DNA of 31,842 nucleotides from the NCBI GenBank assembly GCA_051656645.1, contig JBOGCH010000024.1, positions 1 to 31,842 of the forward strand, given 5' to 3'. This document shows positions 24,124 to 31,842 of this stretch, one piece after another; within the stretch, counting starts at the first letter, position 1; each line of letters starts with the position of its first letter. Both the position numbers and the translations under genes were made by a program. This DNA is from JBOGCH01 sp051656645. Its GTDB lineage: Bacteria; Bacteroidota; Bacteroidia; Bacteroidales; Marinifilaceae. Below the pieces are notes generated by a model, which had not been told where the DNA came from, searched no databases, and was given only the letters and a program-made list of their open reading frames with translations.

Positions 24124-26625
24124 ATGAGTAGAACAACGGCTTTATTTTGTGCTATACTGATGGCACTACCCAACCTACTTTTAGCGCAAGTGCGTACAGA
24201 GCGCTTACTTGAAAAAGGATGGAAATTTACCCGCGAGGACAAGGCGGATTTCGTAAGTCCACAGTACAATGATGCAAAGTGGCAAACCGTTCGTGTTCCC
24301 CATGATTGGGCAATTTACGGACCATTTAGTATTAATAACGATAAGCAAAATACAGCTATTGTTCAGGATGGACAAAAAGAGGCAATGGAACATGCCGGAC
24401 GTACCGGAGGACTTCCTTTTGTTGGTCCGGGTTGGTATCGTTTAAAATTGGCTACTCCTGAGTTAACTGCAGGAAAAAAAGCAACACTTATTTTTGATGG
24501 TGCAATGAGCAACGCTCGTGTGTATATCAACGGTGAAGAAGCTATTTTCTGGCCTTACGGTTATAACTCGTTCTTTGTGGATGCAACTCCTTTCTTAAAG
24601 GCTGAAGGTGAAAATACCATCGCCGTTCGTTTGGAAAATCACCACGAAAGCTCTCGTTGGTATCCGGGTGCCGGTTTGTACCGTAATGTACAGTACATTG
24701 TAACTGAGGATGCGCATGTACCAACATGGGGAACTCAACTTACAACGCCTGTTGTAAACGAGAAATTTGCTCGCGTAAAATTGAAAACAGAGTTTACGTA
24801 CCCACAAAATAAAGCCTTCAATAACTACCGTATTGTTACGGAGATTAAAAATAAGGATGGTAAAGTAGTGGCTAAAGGAGAAAAAGCAGGAACTGCTTTT
24901 GACAATGACATCTTTGATCAAGAGATGATTGTTGAAAACCCAACGCTTTGGGACACTGAAAACCCTTACCTATATGTTGCGGAAAGCAAAATATATGAAG
25001 GTTCTACATTGAAGGATGAGTACAGCACTCGTTTCGGTATTCGTACCATTGAAGTTATCCCTAACCAAGGATTCTTCCTTAACGGAAAACGTACCGTATT
25101 CAAAGGGGTATGTAACCACCATGACTTAGGACCTCTAGGAGGTATTGCGAACGAAGCAGGAATCCGCCGTCAAATTCGCATTATGAAAGAGATGGGAGTT
25201 AATGCAATTCGTACGTCACACAACATGCCGGCTCCTGAATTGGTTGAGGCTTGTGACGAAATGGGTATGATGTTAATGGTTGAATCGTTCGATGAGTGGA
25301 AATCTGCAAAAGTGAAAAACGGATACCACAAATACTTCGACGAATGGGTAGAAAGAGACCTAGTAAACCTTATCCGTAACTACCGTAACAATGCAAGTGT
25401 TGTAATGTGGTGTACTGGTAACGAGGTGCCAGACCAATGGAACGGAAACTCAGGTCCTAAATTATCTAAATACCTTCAGGACATTTGCCATCGTGAAGAT
25501 CCTACACGTCCTGTAACACAAGGAATGGATGCTCCAGATGCTGTTGTAAATAACAACATGGCTGCTGTAATGGATGTACCGGGCTTTAACTATCGTCCGC
25601 ATAAATATCAAGAAAACTACAAGAAACTTCCACAAAAAGTAATTCTAGGTAGTGAAACTGCATCAACAATCAGCTCTCGTGGAGTATACAAATTCCCGGT
25701 AGAGCGTGCTGCGATGAAGAAATATGACGATCATCAATCATCATCGTATGATGTTGAGCACTGTTCATGGTCAAACCTACCTGAGGACGATTTCATTTGG
25801 CATGAGGATTTCCCTTACTGCATGGGCGAATTTGTTTGGACAGGTTTTGACTACCTAGGTGAGCCTACTCCATACTACAGTGATTGGCCAAGCCACTCTT
25901 CCCTTTTCGGTATCGTTGACCTTGCAGGTATTCCAAAGGATCGTTACTTCCTTTACCGTAGCCACTGGAACAGAGACGTAGAAACTCTACACATACTTCC
26001 TCACTGGAACTGGAAAGGACGTGAAGGCGAAGTAACTCCGGTATTTGTTTACACAAACTACCCAAGCGCTGAACTTTTCATCAACGGAAAAAGCCAAGGT
26101 GTGCGCACTAAAGACACTACCGTTACTATTGAAAATAGCGCGGACGAGGAATCTCGCAAAAACTTCAAACGTCAAACACGTTACCGCTTAATGTGGATGG
26201 ATACAAAATATGAGCCGGGAACTGTAAAAGTTGTGGCTTATGACAAAGACGGAAAAGCAGTAGCTGAGAAAGAAATCAAAACTGCTGGTGAGCCATATAA
26301 AATTGAATTAGTTGCTGACCGCAGCGAAATCAAAGCCGATGGTAAAGACCTTTCGTTTGTAACCGTACGCGTACTTGACAAAGACGGAAACCTATGTCCT
26401 TTAGCCGATAATCAAATCAGCTTCAAAGTAAAAGGTGCCGGAACATACCGCGCAGGTGCTAACGGCGACGCAACATCGTTAGAGTCATTCCAAAAGCCTA
26501 CAATGAAAGCATTCTACGGAATGATGACAGCCATTGTAGAATCTACAGAAAAACCGGGTAACATTGTCCTAGAAGCAACCGCTAAAGGATTGCAAAAAGG
26601 AACAATCACTATCCAAACGAAATAA
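24124..26625 (+). CDS. Secreted family GH2 beta-glycosidase (beta-galactosidase-like)
   Basis: 833 residues with a signal peptide ending LLLAQ near residue 21. The order is a GH2 jelly-roll sugar-binding domain (about 25-195, with VPHDWAIYGPF and RWYPGAGLYRNV), an Ig-like domain (200-305), the TIM barrel (about 310-600), then C-terminal Ig-like domains of the DUF4982 and fn3-like kinds. The acid/base is Glu434 in WCTGNEVPDQ. The nucleophile is probably Glu511 in LGSETAS, 77 residues later, matching the spacing in LacZ. GEFVWTGFDYLGEPTPY closes the site. The enzyme probably removes beta-linked galactose or a related sugar outside the inner membrane; the exact substrate is unknown. Codon use is highly optimised. 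Confidence 0.92.
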   Translation: MSRTTALFCAILMALPNLLLAQVRTERLLEKGWKFTREDKADFVSPQYNDAKWQTVRVPHDWAIYGPFSINNDKQNTAIVQDGQKEAMEHAGRTGGLPFVGPGWYRLKLATPELTAGKKATLIFDGAMSNARVYINGEEAIFWPYGYNSFFVDATPFLKAEGENTIAVRLENHHESSRWYPGAGLYRNVQYIVTEDAHVPTWGTQLTTPVVNEKFARVKLKTEFTYPQNKAFNNYRIVTEIKNKDGKVVAKGEKAGTAFDNDIFDQEMIVENPTLWDTENPYLYVAESKIYEGSTLKDEYSTRFGIRTIEVIPNQGFFLNGKRTVFKGVCNHHDLGPLGGIANEAGIRRQIRIMKEMGVNAIRTSHNMPAPELVEACDEMGMMLMVESFDEWKSAKVKNGYHKYFDEWVERDLVNLIRNYRNNASVVMWCTGNEVPDQWNGNSGPKLSKYLQDICHREDPTRPVTQGMDAPDAVVNNNMAAVMDVPGFNYRPHKYQENYKKLPQKVILGSETASTISSRGVYKFPVERAAMKKYDDHQSSSYDVEHCSWSNLPEDDFIWHEDFPYCMGEFVWTGFDYLGEPTPYYSDWPSHSSLFGIVDLAGIPKDRYFLYRSHWNRDVETLHILPHWNWKGREGEVTPVFVYTNYPSAELFINGKSQGVRTKDTTVTIENSADEESRKNFKRQTRYRLMWMDTKYEPGTVKVVAYDKDGKAVAEKEIKTAGEPYKIELVADRSEIKADGKDLSFVTVRVLDKDGNLCPLADNQISFKVKGAGTYRAGANGDATSLESFQKPTMKAFYGMMTAIVESTEKPGNIVLEATAKGLQKGTITIQTK

Positions 26626-26651
26626 TAAAGGAACCTACCTTTAAACATAAA

Positions 26652-26696
26652 AATGTCCCTCTCTTGGCATCATCGCCGGGAGAGGGACATTTCTTA
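26652..26696. terminator. Bidirectional terminator between GH2 gene and pspC
   Basis: A 17-bp stem, 26652-26668 with 26675-26691 (two T-G pairs), with a 6-nt loop, flanked by AAAA on the left and TTTCTT on the right. It serves the plus-strand GH2 gene and can also serve the minus-strand pspC gene. Confidence 0.85.
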
Positions 26697-26800
26697 TAGG
26701 TAACGTAAGTTTAATCTTTACTTGCCGGGAATTTTACAATTTCTTGTCGGCCATCGCTTTTAGAGTAAAATGCGTTTATAGTTGTTTATATCATTACTTA

Positions 26801-28372
26801 TTAATCCAATTTAGTCACCCCTTCTTCCACAGTTCTGTAAATACCCTGTGACAATTTGCCTCGATGATTACTATATGAGTAAATAGTATTTACATTGCGC
26901 TCATCCACACAAATCACCTTATTCATAGGAACATAAATATAAACTCTTACTTGTTCATTGCACCAGCGATGTGGATTGATTTGAGACGCGAAACGAGGCA
27001 AAAGGAGGGTGTCCGTCTGCACTTTATAGTAGTATGCAAGGTTGCGGGCATTGTCATAGGCTTCCTGATGATTTTGAGCATTGATAGAGCGGTGTATTTC
27101 CATTCGGAATTTGTCATCATTGCTTTTTCGTAGATTGATGGTAGCAGTGGATCCAAGCACATTTTGATTGTTGTAACTTAGCTCCTGAACCATTGGTGAT
27201 AACATCTCAAGCCCATGCATGTTGTACATATTCAAAGGCGAGCTAAGATGAATTGTATCTGTAATATGTAGTAATTCGACCTTCTCCTTGAATGTATAGT
27301 AATAACTCCGTGACAGTACATAACCGGTAGCAGTAATAGCGGCATAAGCAGATCCCACCACAAACATCACAACGAGTGCCATCCCTGCAATCTTGTTATA
27401 TGTGCGATTGCTAAGGATAAGATACCCTGCATAGGCTGTCAATCCAATTAGTGCAATTGTGGCCATTAATAAACTAATGCTAACAAATAACGCCTGTGGT
27501 TGACCTAAAGCCAATTTAACACTATGTACATAGTCGGCAATTGGTGTTACACCCGGAAATAGAAGAATGGGTACTACAGTAATGATAAGTAGAATGGCAA
27601 ACACGATTAAACCTATAGCTAGCACTTTCTTAACAACCTGACCCACATGTTTTATAAAAGCTATAATCTTAACTCCCAATGTGCCAATAAAACTGATAAC
27701 CATGTGTACAGCATTGTACAACCCCCGTCCACACTTACGTATAAATAATTCTACTTTTTTACTAATACTCAAAACCTTTCCCTTATTCTCCTCTGTGGTA
27801 ATATTTTCTTTTACCATATTATTGAGATTATCCAACGTAAAAGGTTTGCCCTTCATTTCTAAACGCTCTTTCCTATTGGCTGGAACGGGAATCACTAGCC
27901 AGCCAATCAGATAGGCAGGAATTCCACAACCGTAGAAGAAAGTTATAAGAATGAAAATAACGCGCACGAAAACCACATCTATTTTAAAATAAGCTGCAAT
28001 ACCGGCAGCCACGCCACCCACCTTACCATTTTCCAAGTCGCGATACAGGCGTTTGGTGCGTTTGTCGGCCTTTATCTCAGGCGGAGACACCGTACTCTCG
28101 TCATACTCCACATTAATTTCCTCTGGTGTGCCTATTATTTTAATAACATATACAATATCGTCATACTCCACAACCTGTCTTTTAAACTCTCTTAAGCGCT
28201 CCATTAGCAACTCGGCGATACGCATTTCAATGTCGTTCATAATCTCGCTGCTATCATCTTCCTGCGCATAATTCTCCTTTAACTGTTGCAAATAAATATC
28301 TAGGCGATATTCCGCCTCTTGCGAGAATATAAACAATTGTCCGCCTAATTCTATGGTGTAACTCTTCTTCAT
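26801..28372 (-). CDS. PspC-domain membrane protein
   Basis: 523 residues. An N-terminal soluble region (1-105) opens MKKSYTIELGGQLFIFSQEAEYRLDIYLQQL and is typical of the long Bacteroidota PspC proteins. The PspC domain follows at about 106-170 (KRLYRDLENGKVGGVAAGIAAYFKIDVVFVRVIFIL...IPAYLIGWLVIPV). Several further membrane helices lie between about 245 and 355. A soluble C-terminal beta-rich part ends the protein. PspC proteins take part in envelope-stress sensing in proteobacteria; here the role is inferred. The gene starts 9 bases after padR on the same strand, and so is probably controlled by that regulator. Confidence 0.88.
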   Translation of the reverse strand: MKKSYTIELGGQLFIFSQEAEYRLDIYLQQLKENYAQEDDSSEIMNDIEMRIAELLMERLREFKRQVVEYDDIVYVIKIIGTPEEINVEYDESTVSPPEIKADKRTKRLYRDLENGKVGGVAAGIAAYFKIDVVFVRVIFILITFFYGCGIPAYLIGWLVIPVPANRKERLEMKGKPFTLDNLNNMVKENITTEENKGKVLSISKKVELFIRKCGRGLYNAVHMVISFIGTLGVKIIAFIKHVGQVVKKVLAIGLIVFAILLIITVVPILLFPGVTPIADYVHSVKLALGQPQALFVSISLLMATIALIGLTAYAGYLILSNRTYNKIAGMALVVMFVVGSAYAAITATGYVLSRSYYYTFKEKVELLHITDTIHLSSPLNMYNMHGLEMLSPMVQELSYNNQNVLGSTATINLRKSNDDKFRMEIHRSINAQNHQEAYDNARNLAYYYKVQTDTLLLPRFASQINPHRWCNEQVRVYIYVPMNKVICVDERNVNTIYSYSNHRGKLSQGIYRTVEEGVTKLD

Positions 28373-28381
28373 GGCTATATA

Positions 28382-28717
28382 TTAGATATTAGTAGTTTCT
28401 TGAATTTCATTAACTGCATTTTTTAACGTGTTCCAGGAGTTGGCTAATCCTTCTAGGAAAATATGTCCTCCTGGAGTAAGCGTGTAATACTTGCGTGGTG
28501 GGCCCTGCGTGGATTCCTGCCACTCATAGGTAAGGAGATTATCATTCTTTAATCGGGTTAGTAATGGATAGATTGTCCCTTCCACCACTTGTATGCCTAC
28601 CTTATTTAACGTCTCAATCAAATTGGGCGCATAGGTGGCATGCCGTGACAGTATTAGCAAAATGCAATACTCCAAAACCCCTTTGCGCATTTGCGCCTGT
28701 GTATTTGCTAAATCCAT
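28382..28717 (-). CDS. PadR-family transcriptional regulator
   Basis: 111 residues: a PadR winged helix-turn-helix (MRKGVLEYCILLILSRHATYAPNLIETLNK, VVEGTIYPLLTRLKNDNLLTYEW, GPPRKYYTLTPGG) with a short C-terminal helix for dimer formation, as in the small PadR-s2 subgroup. It heads an operon with pspC, an arrangement repeated in many Bacteroidota and other phyla. A palindromic operator covers the promoter just upstream, so autorepression is likely. The inducing signal is unknown; other small PadR proteins respond to phenolics, drugs or envelope damage. Confidence 0.92.
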   Translation of the reverse strand: MDLANTQAQMRKGVLEYCILLILSRHATYAPNLIETLNKVGIQVVEGTIYPLLTRLKNDNLLTYEWQESTQGPPRKYYTLTPGGHIFLEGLANSWNTLKNAVNEIQETTNI

Positions 28718-28736
28718 ATTCTTTATGTTTACACAA

Positions 28737-28767
28737 CAAATGTATGATATAATATAGTACTATGCAA
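28737..28767 (-). promoter_or_regulatory. Promoter of the padR-pspC operon
   Basis: Minus strand: TTG (28767-28765), a 20-base spacer and TACATTTG (28744-28737), about 20 bases before the padR start codon. It overlaps the palindromic operator. Confidence 0.6.
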
Positions 28768-28782
28768 TACATAGTACTATAT
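28752..28782. promoter_or_regulatory. Palindromic PadR operator
   Basis: Two copies of the 10-bp palindrome ATAGTACTAT (28754-28763 and 28771-28780) lie 17 bases apart. Together they form a larger inverted repeat (28752-28764 with 28770-28782) with centre CAATA. The inner ATG...CAT halves recall PadR-family sites. The site covers the -33 box and spacer, as a repressor site would. Confidence 0.65.
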
Positions 28783-28893
28783 ATTTTTAATGTATATGCC
28801 TTTTTTTCTTCTTACGCCCGGATTGTTATAACATGTGGTTCGCTGCGCACCTTCTTGCTCTTTTCTCTATACCTTCGCCCCATCCTGGTGCTG

Positions 28894-28995
28894 TTTACTA
28901 CAGATTCTCTATAGGATTACTACAGGTTTTCTATAGGTATGCTACCCTATTATCATAGAAGACCTGTAGAAAACCAGTAGAAAACCTGTAGAAAA
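28894..28995. repeat. Inverted 11-nt iteron array (4+3 units), copy 2
   Basis: Four contiguous 11-mers of type TTTTCTAYAGG (28894-28904, 28905-28915, 28916-28926, 28927-28937) are followed by a centre of 25 bases beginning TATG. Three 11-mers in the opposite orientation follow: CCTGTAGAAAA (28963-28973), CCAGTAGAAAA (28974-28984) and CCTGTAGAAAA (28985-28995). CTATACGG follows. The unit sequence differs from the copy at 17438, but the layout is the same. The rest of the 28783-29145 gap shows no gene. Confidence 0.85.
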
Positions 28996-29145
28996 CTATA
29001 CGGGGTGTGGGAGATGCTCAGGAGAAGAGAGGGAAGTGGAGTTAGGAGATTACGAGGTGGGGTGGTTCAGCATTTGCGTAAAAGATTGGCGCGTGCTGTG
29101 GGATAAGTTGATTGGATTTAGTGGAGATTGAGAAATATGTATAAA

Positions 29146-29190
29146 CAAAAAACCTCACAAAATCTATAAAAGACTTTGTGAGGTTTTTTG
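29146..29190. terminator. Terminator of the tRNA-Gly/Leu operon
   Basis: The stem pairs 29146-29161 with 29175-29190 (CAAAAAACCTCACAAA arm) and extends through TCT/AGA to a 5-nt loop. On the minus strand it directly follows the tRNA-Leu gene and provides the T-run. Confidence 0.85.
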
Positions 29191-29275
29191 TACTCGGAGC
29201 GGGAATTGAACCCGCACGATCGCAATGATCACAGGATTTTAAGTCCTGCGTGTCTACCAATTCCACCATCCGAGC
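29191..29275 (-). tRNA. tRNA-Leu (TAA)
   Basis: An 85-nt class II tRNA with a long variable arm. Acceptor GCTCGGA/TCCGAGT closes with a G-U pair. The anticodon loop CTTAAAA contains TAA, the T stem is GCGGG/CCCGC and the discriminator is A. No CCA is encoded. Confidence 0.95.
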
Positions 29276-29282
29276 GACTATG

Positions 29283-29355
<73 letters not shown>

Positions 29356-29401
29356 GTATTTTAAGAACTTTGAACCGGTGTTTGTGTCCCGATTGCGAGT
29401 G

Positions 29402-29431
29402 CAAATATAGAAGCATTTTTTTAATCTGCAA
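29402..29431 (-). promoter_or_regulatory. Promoter of the tRNA-Gly/Leu operon
   Basis: Minus strand: TTG (29431-29429), a 19-base spacer and TATATTTG (29409-29402). Initiation is expected near 29395, about 40 bases before tRNA-Gly. The rest of the gap to 29661 is AT-rich, with no other feature seen. Confidence 0.7.
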
Positions 29432-29661
29432 AAGGTTTAAGGAAAAAAAGTGCAATATTTTTTAGTGTTTAATACTATTTTTGTTTATTGTATTCATAAT
29501 GTGTGAGTTGTGATTGTATTTTTTTGTAGGATGAAAATATGAAATAATATATTATTTGTTTTCTAGAACTATTATAAGTTGACTTTATTGTTGTTTATCA
29601 ACTAAGAATCCTCTAAATTACATGATATATTCGTAATAGTACAAAACTAAAATCTAAATGT

Positions 29662-30843
29662 ATGTCAATCAAGAATTTCAATCTTACAGTTTTTTTAGTT
29701 CTACTTACAATAATAAAGGTACAATCCCAAGAAGTTATAACAAAAATGCAGAAATTGGATAGTATCTATAAATTGGGTCAGCAAAACATGTCGGATGCGG
29801 ATCGAACTGCGTTTATACAGCTATTTCCACGTACGGGTGAGGAGTTTAGTGATTATTATGGATTCTCTCCACTGTATGGTAATAATTTAAGAGGAAAGGC
29901 GGCGGCGCATTTAGAGTTATTAGTATCTTTTTTGGATAAAGAAAAAACGGACGAAATTGCTAATAAATTGTTTTCATTAGCGTACAAATTGGCGCCTAAT
30001 CATGAATTGTCCATTCCATATAGTAGGTTTATTCGGGAACTTGGCTCAAGTAATGACGGAGCGCGTCTTTTGTTAAGTACAAATCCTTTACATAAATCCT
30101 TAGGGCATCTTCTCTTTTGGCAGTTGTATTTTTTTACGAATAGTGAGGATATTAACTTAAAGGAAAATTACAAGCAAATTTATGCTATTGCGAAAAATGA
30201 ATATCCGGATATTCTTCCTATTATCGAATTTGCATATAAACATTTTTACAATTGTAGGGCGGAATTACCTGCAAGTAAGGTTGTGGAATCTGGTGATGCA
30301 CGTTATTTTACAGTACTTTTAGACGCAGCGAAATCACTTCAACAAAATAACAGTTTAGAAAATCAGCAACGTTTTTTTGATCTTATTCCTGAAAATTGGC
30401 AAGCATTTAATTTTATAACTTATTCTAGTAGGCGTAAAAATAATTATATATTTAATATTTCGGACTATGACTCACATCTCATTGTTAAAATGCTCGAGAA
30501 ACGCAATTTAGCAAGTATCAAATCAGAATCATTAAATAATAAACTACTAAAAATGGCTTATGGTGGATATTGGGATGCGGATGAGATCAATTGGTTTCAG
30601 GTAGACTTAATGAATAAATTAATGAGCGATGATAATTTTATTAATAGTCTTGAGTCTAAGCAATCAATGGAGCAAATTCTTTTCTTGGAGTTTCTATTTT
30701 CATCCTCTACTCGAGATAAAAACTTACAAAAAAAATATGATAGAATTATTGAACGTTTAACAAAATCGGGTAGAGTGGATGATGGAATAGTTGATTTTGT
30801 ATACCAGACTGTATTTATGTCGAAACCACATTGTAGTCAGTAG
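29662..30843 (+). CDS. Secreted protein of unknown function
   Basis: 393 residues. The signal peptide (residues 1-22) ends KVQSQ, a common Bacteroidota cleavage context. I do not recognise the family. The mature protein is mostly helical by appearance, with stretches such as AAHLELLVSFLDKEKTDEIANKLFSLAYKLAP and SKQSMEQILFLEFLFSSSTRDKNLQKKYDRIIERL that suggest a helical-repeat fold. No catalytic motif, cysteine cluster or membrane helix stands out. It stands alone, with about 200 AT-rich bases on its right. An imperfect -7-like TATATTCG lies at 29626. Codon use is AT-rich, like the 340-6871 cluster. Confidence 0.7.
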   Translation: MSIKNFNLTVFLVLLTIIKVQSQEVITKMQKLDSIYKLGQQNMSDADRTAFIQLFPRTGEEFSDYYGFSPLYGNNLRGKAAAHLELLVSFLDKEKTDEIANKLFSLAYKLAPNHELSIPYSRFIRELGSSNDGARLLLSTNPLHKSLGHLLFWQLYFFTNSEDINLKENYKQIYAIAKNEYPDILPIIEFAYKHFYNCRAELPASKVVESGDARYFTVLLDAAKSLQQNNSLENQQRFFDLIPENWQAFNFITYSSRRKNNYIFNISDYDSHLIVKMLEKRNLASIKSESLNNKLLKMAYGGYWDADEINWFQVDLMNKLMSDDNFINSLESKQSMEQILFLEFLFSSSTRDKNLQKKYDRIIERLTKSGRVDDGIVDFVYQTVFMSKPHCSQ

Positions 30844-30881
30844 CACTTATGTATGAGCAATGTCTTATTTTGCTTGTATCT

Positions 30882-30906
30882 TAAAGAATAGAATTCTTTA
30901 TATTTT
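30882..30906 (+). terminator. Weak AT-rich hairpin after the unknown secreted gene
   Basis: TAAAGAAT (30882-30889) pairs with ATTCTTTA (30893-30900) over a 3-nt loop, followed by TATTTT. The stem is low in GC, so termination strength is uncertain. Confidence 0.4.
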
Positions 30907-31043
30907 GTGTAATTAACAAGACATAACATTGTTATAATATTTATATTTTTATTTATTTTGTTTGAGGGTATGGGACATAATGAGTATTTAGTTAACACAT
31001 GCTGAATTAATTACTAAAGAATTAGAACAAAATAAATTTACAT

Positions 31044-31799
31044 ATGGAAAAGATAGCATTAATTACGGGAGTTACCTCCGGAATTGGAGAGGCAACGGCA
31101 CATAAATTGGCCGAAGTTGGATATAATTTAATAATAACAGGCAGACGTGAGGACAGATTGCACAAAATAGCAGAAGAGTTGCGCAAGGAAGAGGTTGAGG
31201 TGTTACCACTTTGTTTTGATGTGCGTAATCAGGCAGAGGTAGAAGACAACATAGATTCACTCCCTACGCCTTGGAAAGCGATTGACGTTCTTGTTAACAA
31301 TGCCGGTTTGGCGGTGGGTGTAACACCTATCCAGGAAGGGGTTTTGGACGATTGGGAACGAATGATTGATACCAATGTGAAGGGTTTGTTATATGTGACA
31401 CGTGTTGTGGCTCCTTTGATGGTGAAACGCGATAAAGGGCATATAATAAATATTGCTTCTATTGCAGGTAAGGAGGTTTATCCAGGTGGAAATGTGTATT
31501 GTGCCACTAAACATGCGGTAGATGCGTTGTCTAAAGCCATGCGAATAGATATGGTTAAACATAATATAAGAGTTACAAATGTTGCACCGGGGATGGTGGA
31601 GACAGAGTTCTCATTGGTCCGTTATAAGGGCGATGAACAGGCGGCCGATAGGGTGTACGATGGTTTGGAACCGTTACATGCTGAGGATATTGCTGATGTT
31701 ATTCAATTTGCCGTAACACGTCCGGCGCATGTGTGCCTTAATGATATTGTTGTAATGCCAACGGCGCAGGCTTCTGCAAGGGATGTGAAACGGGTGTAG
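31044..31799 (+). CDS. SDR-family oxidoreductase (YdfG-like)
   Basis: 251 residues, a classical short-chain dehydrogenase. The cofactor motif TGVTSGIG is at 8-15. Arg34-Arg35 after the second strand (ITGRRED) suggest NADP(H). NNAG is at 85-88. The catalytic tetrad is Asn111, Ser139, Tyr152 and Lys156 (YCATK). PGMVETEFSLVRYKGD and the C-terminal pattern are close to the YdfG group, which oxidises 3-hydroxy acids and serine or allo-threonine. The true substrate is not determined by sequence. The gene stands alone near the right edge of the window. Confidence 0.88.
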   Translation: MEKIALITGVTSGIGEATAHKLAEVGYNLIITGRREDRLHKIAEELRKEEVEVLPLCFDVRNQAEVEDNIDSLPTPWKAIDVLVNNAGLAVGVTPIQEGVLDDWERMIDTNVKGLLYVTRVVAPLMVKRDKGHIINIASIAGKEVYPGGNVYCATKHAVDALSKAMRIDMVKHNIRVTNVAPGMVETEFSLVRYKGDEQAADRVYDGLEPLHAEDIADVIQFAVTRPAHVCLNDIVVMPTAQASARDVKRV

Positions 31800-31842
31800 C
31801 ATGCCGCGAAATGGTTTTCTCGGTTAAACCGATAATATAGAA

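Overview
The window is chromosomal DNA from a member of the Bacteroidales (phylum Bacteroidota). It is AT-rich, and several genes and all tRNAs are preceded by the Bacteroidota -7 promoter element TAnnTTTG rather than a TATAAT box. It carries families largely restricted to that phylum: a PCMD-domain lipoprotein, a macroglobulin/TonB-plug secreted protein, a DUF4296 lipoprotein, an S46 dipeptidyl-peptidase and a long PspC protein. Many exported proteins end their signal peptide in SQ or AQ. The genus cannot be fixed by reading alone. No prophage, insertion sequence, integrase or CRISPR array was seen.

Layout. Positions 340-6871 hold four envelope genes: a MG2/TonB-plug protein, a beta-propeller-like lipoprotein, a PCMD lipoprotein and an outer-membrane beta-barrel. 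Next come ttcA, a short transcription unit that may be a small RNA, and greA with a HIT hydrolase. A convergent manC follows, then mlaE-mlaF with two conserved small genes, gpmI, and a DUF3109 protein. At 15.2-15.6 kb is a tandemly duplicated tRNA-His/tRNA-Asn pair. A GH31 glycosidase and rlmN converge on an intergenic repeat array. Then come an ArnT/PMT-like glycosyltransferase, an S46 peptidase, ilvE and a GH2 beta-glycosidase. On the minus strand lie a padR-pspC operon with a palindromic operator, and tRNA-Gly and tRNA-Leu. The right end has an unrecognised secreted protein and an SDR oxidoreductase.

How the genes work together. Most are housekeeping functions: glycolysis, translation and RNA modification, transcript elongation, lipid transport and amino-acid metabolism. 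They are mixed with cell-envelope and saccharide-handling genes that do not form a polysaccharide utilisation locus, since no SusC/SusD pair is present. Codon use differs visibly. gpmI, the S46 peptidase, ilvE and the GH2 gene use many AAC, TTC and CGT codons, as expected for high expression. The 340-6871 cluster is AT-rich and unbiased.

The most unusual structure is a pair of intergenic elements at 17438-17528 and 28894-28995. Each has four direct 11-nt units, a short centre beginning TATG, and three units in the opposite orientation. The unit sequence differs between the two elements, but both arms have changed together. A fragment of a third copy lies at the left edge of the window. Other points worth checking are the promoter-plus-terminator unit upstream of greA, the PadR operator over the padR-pspC promoter, and overlapping divergent leaders between manC and mlaE.
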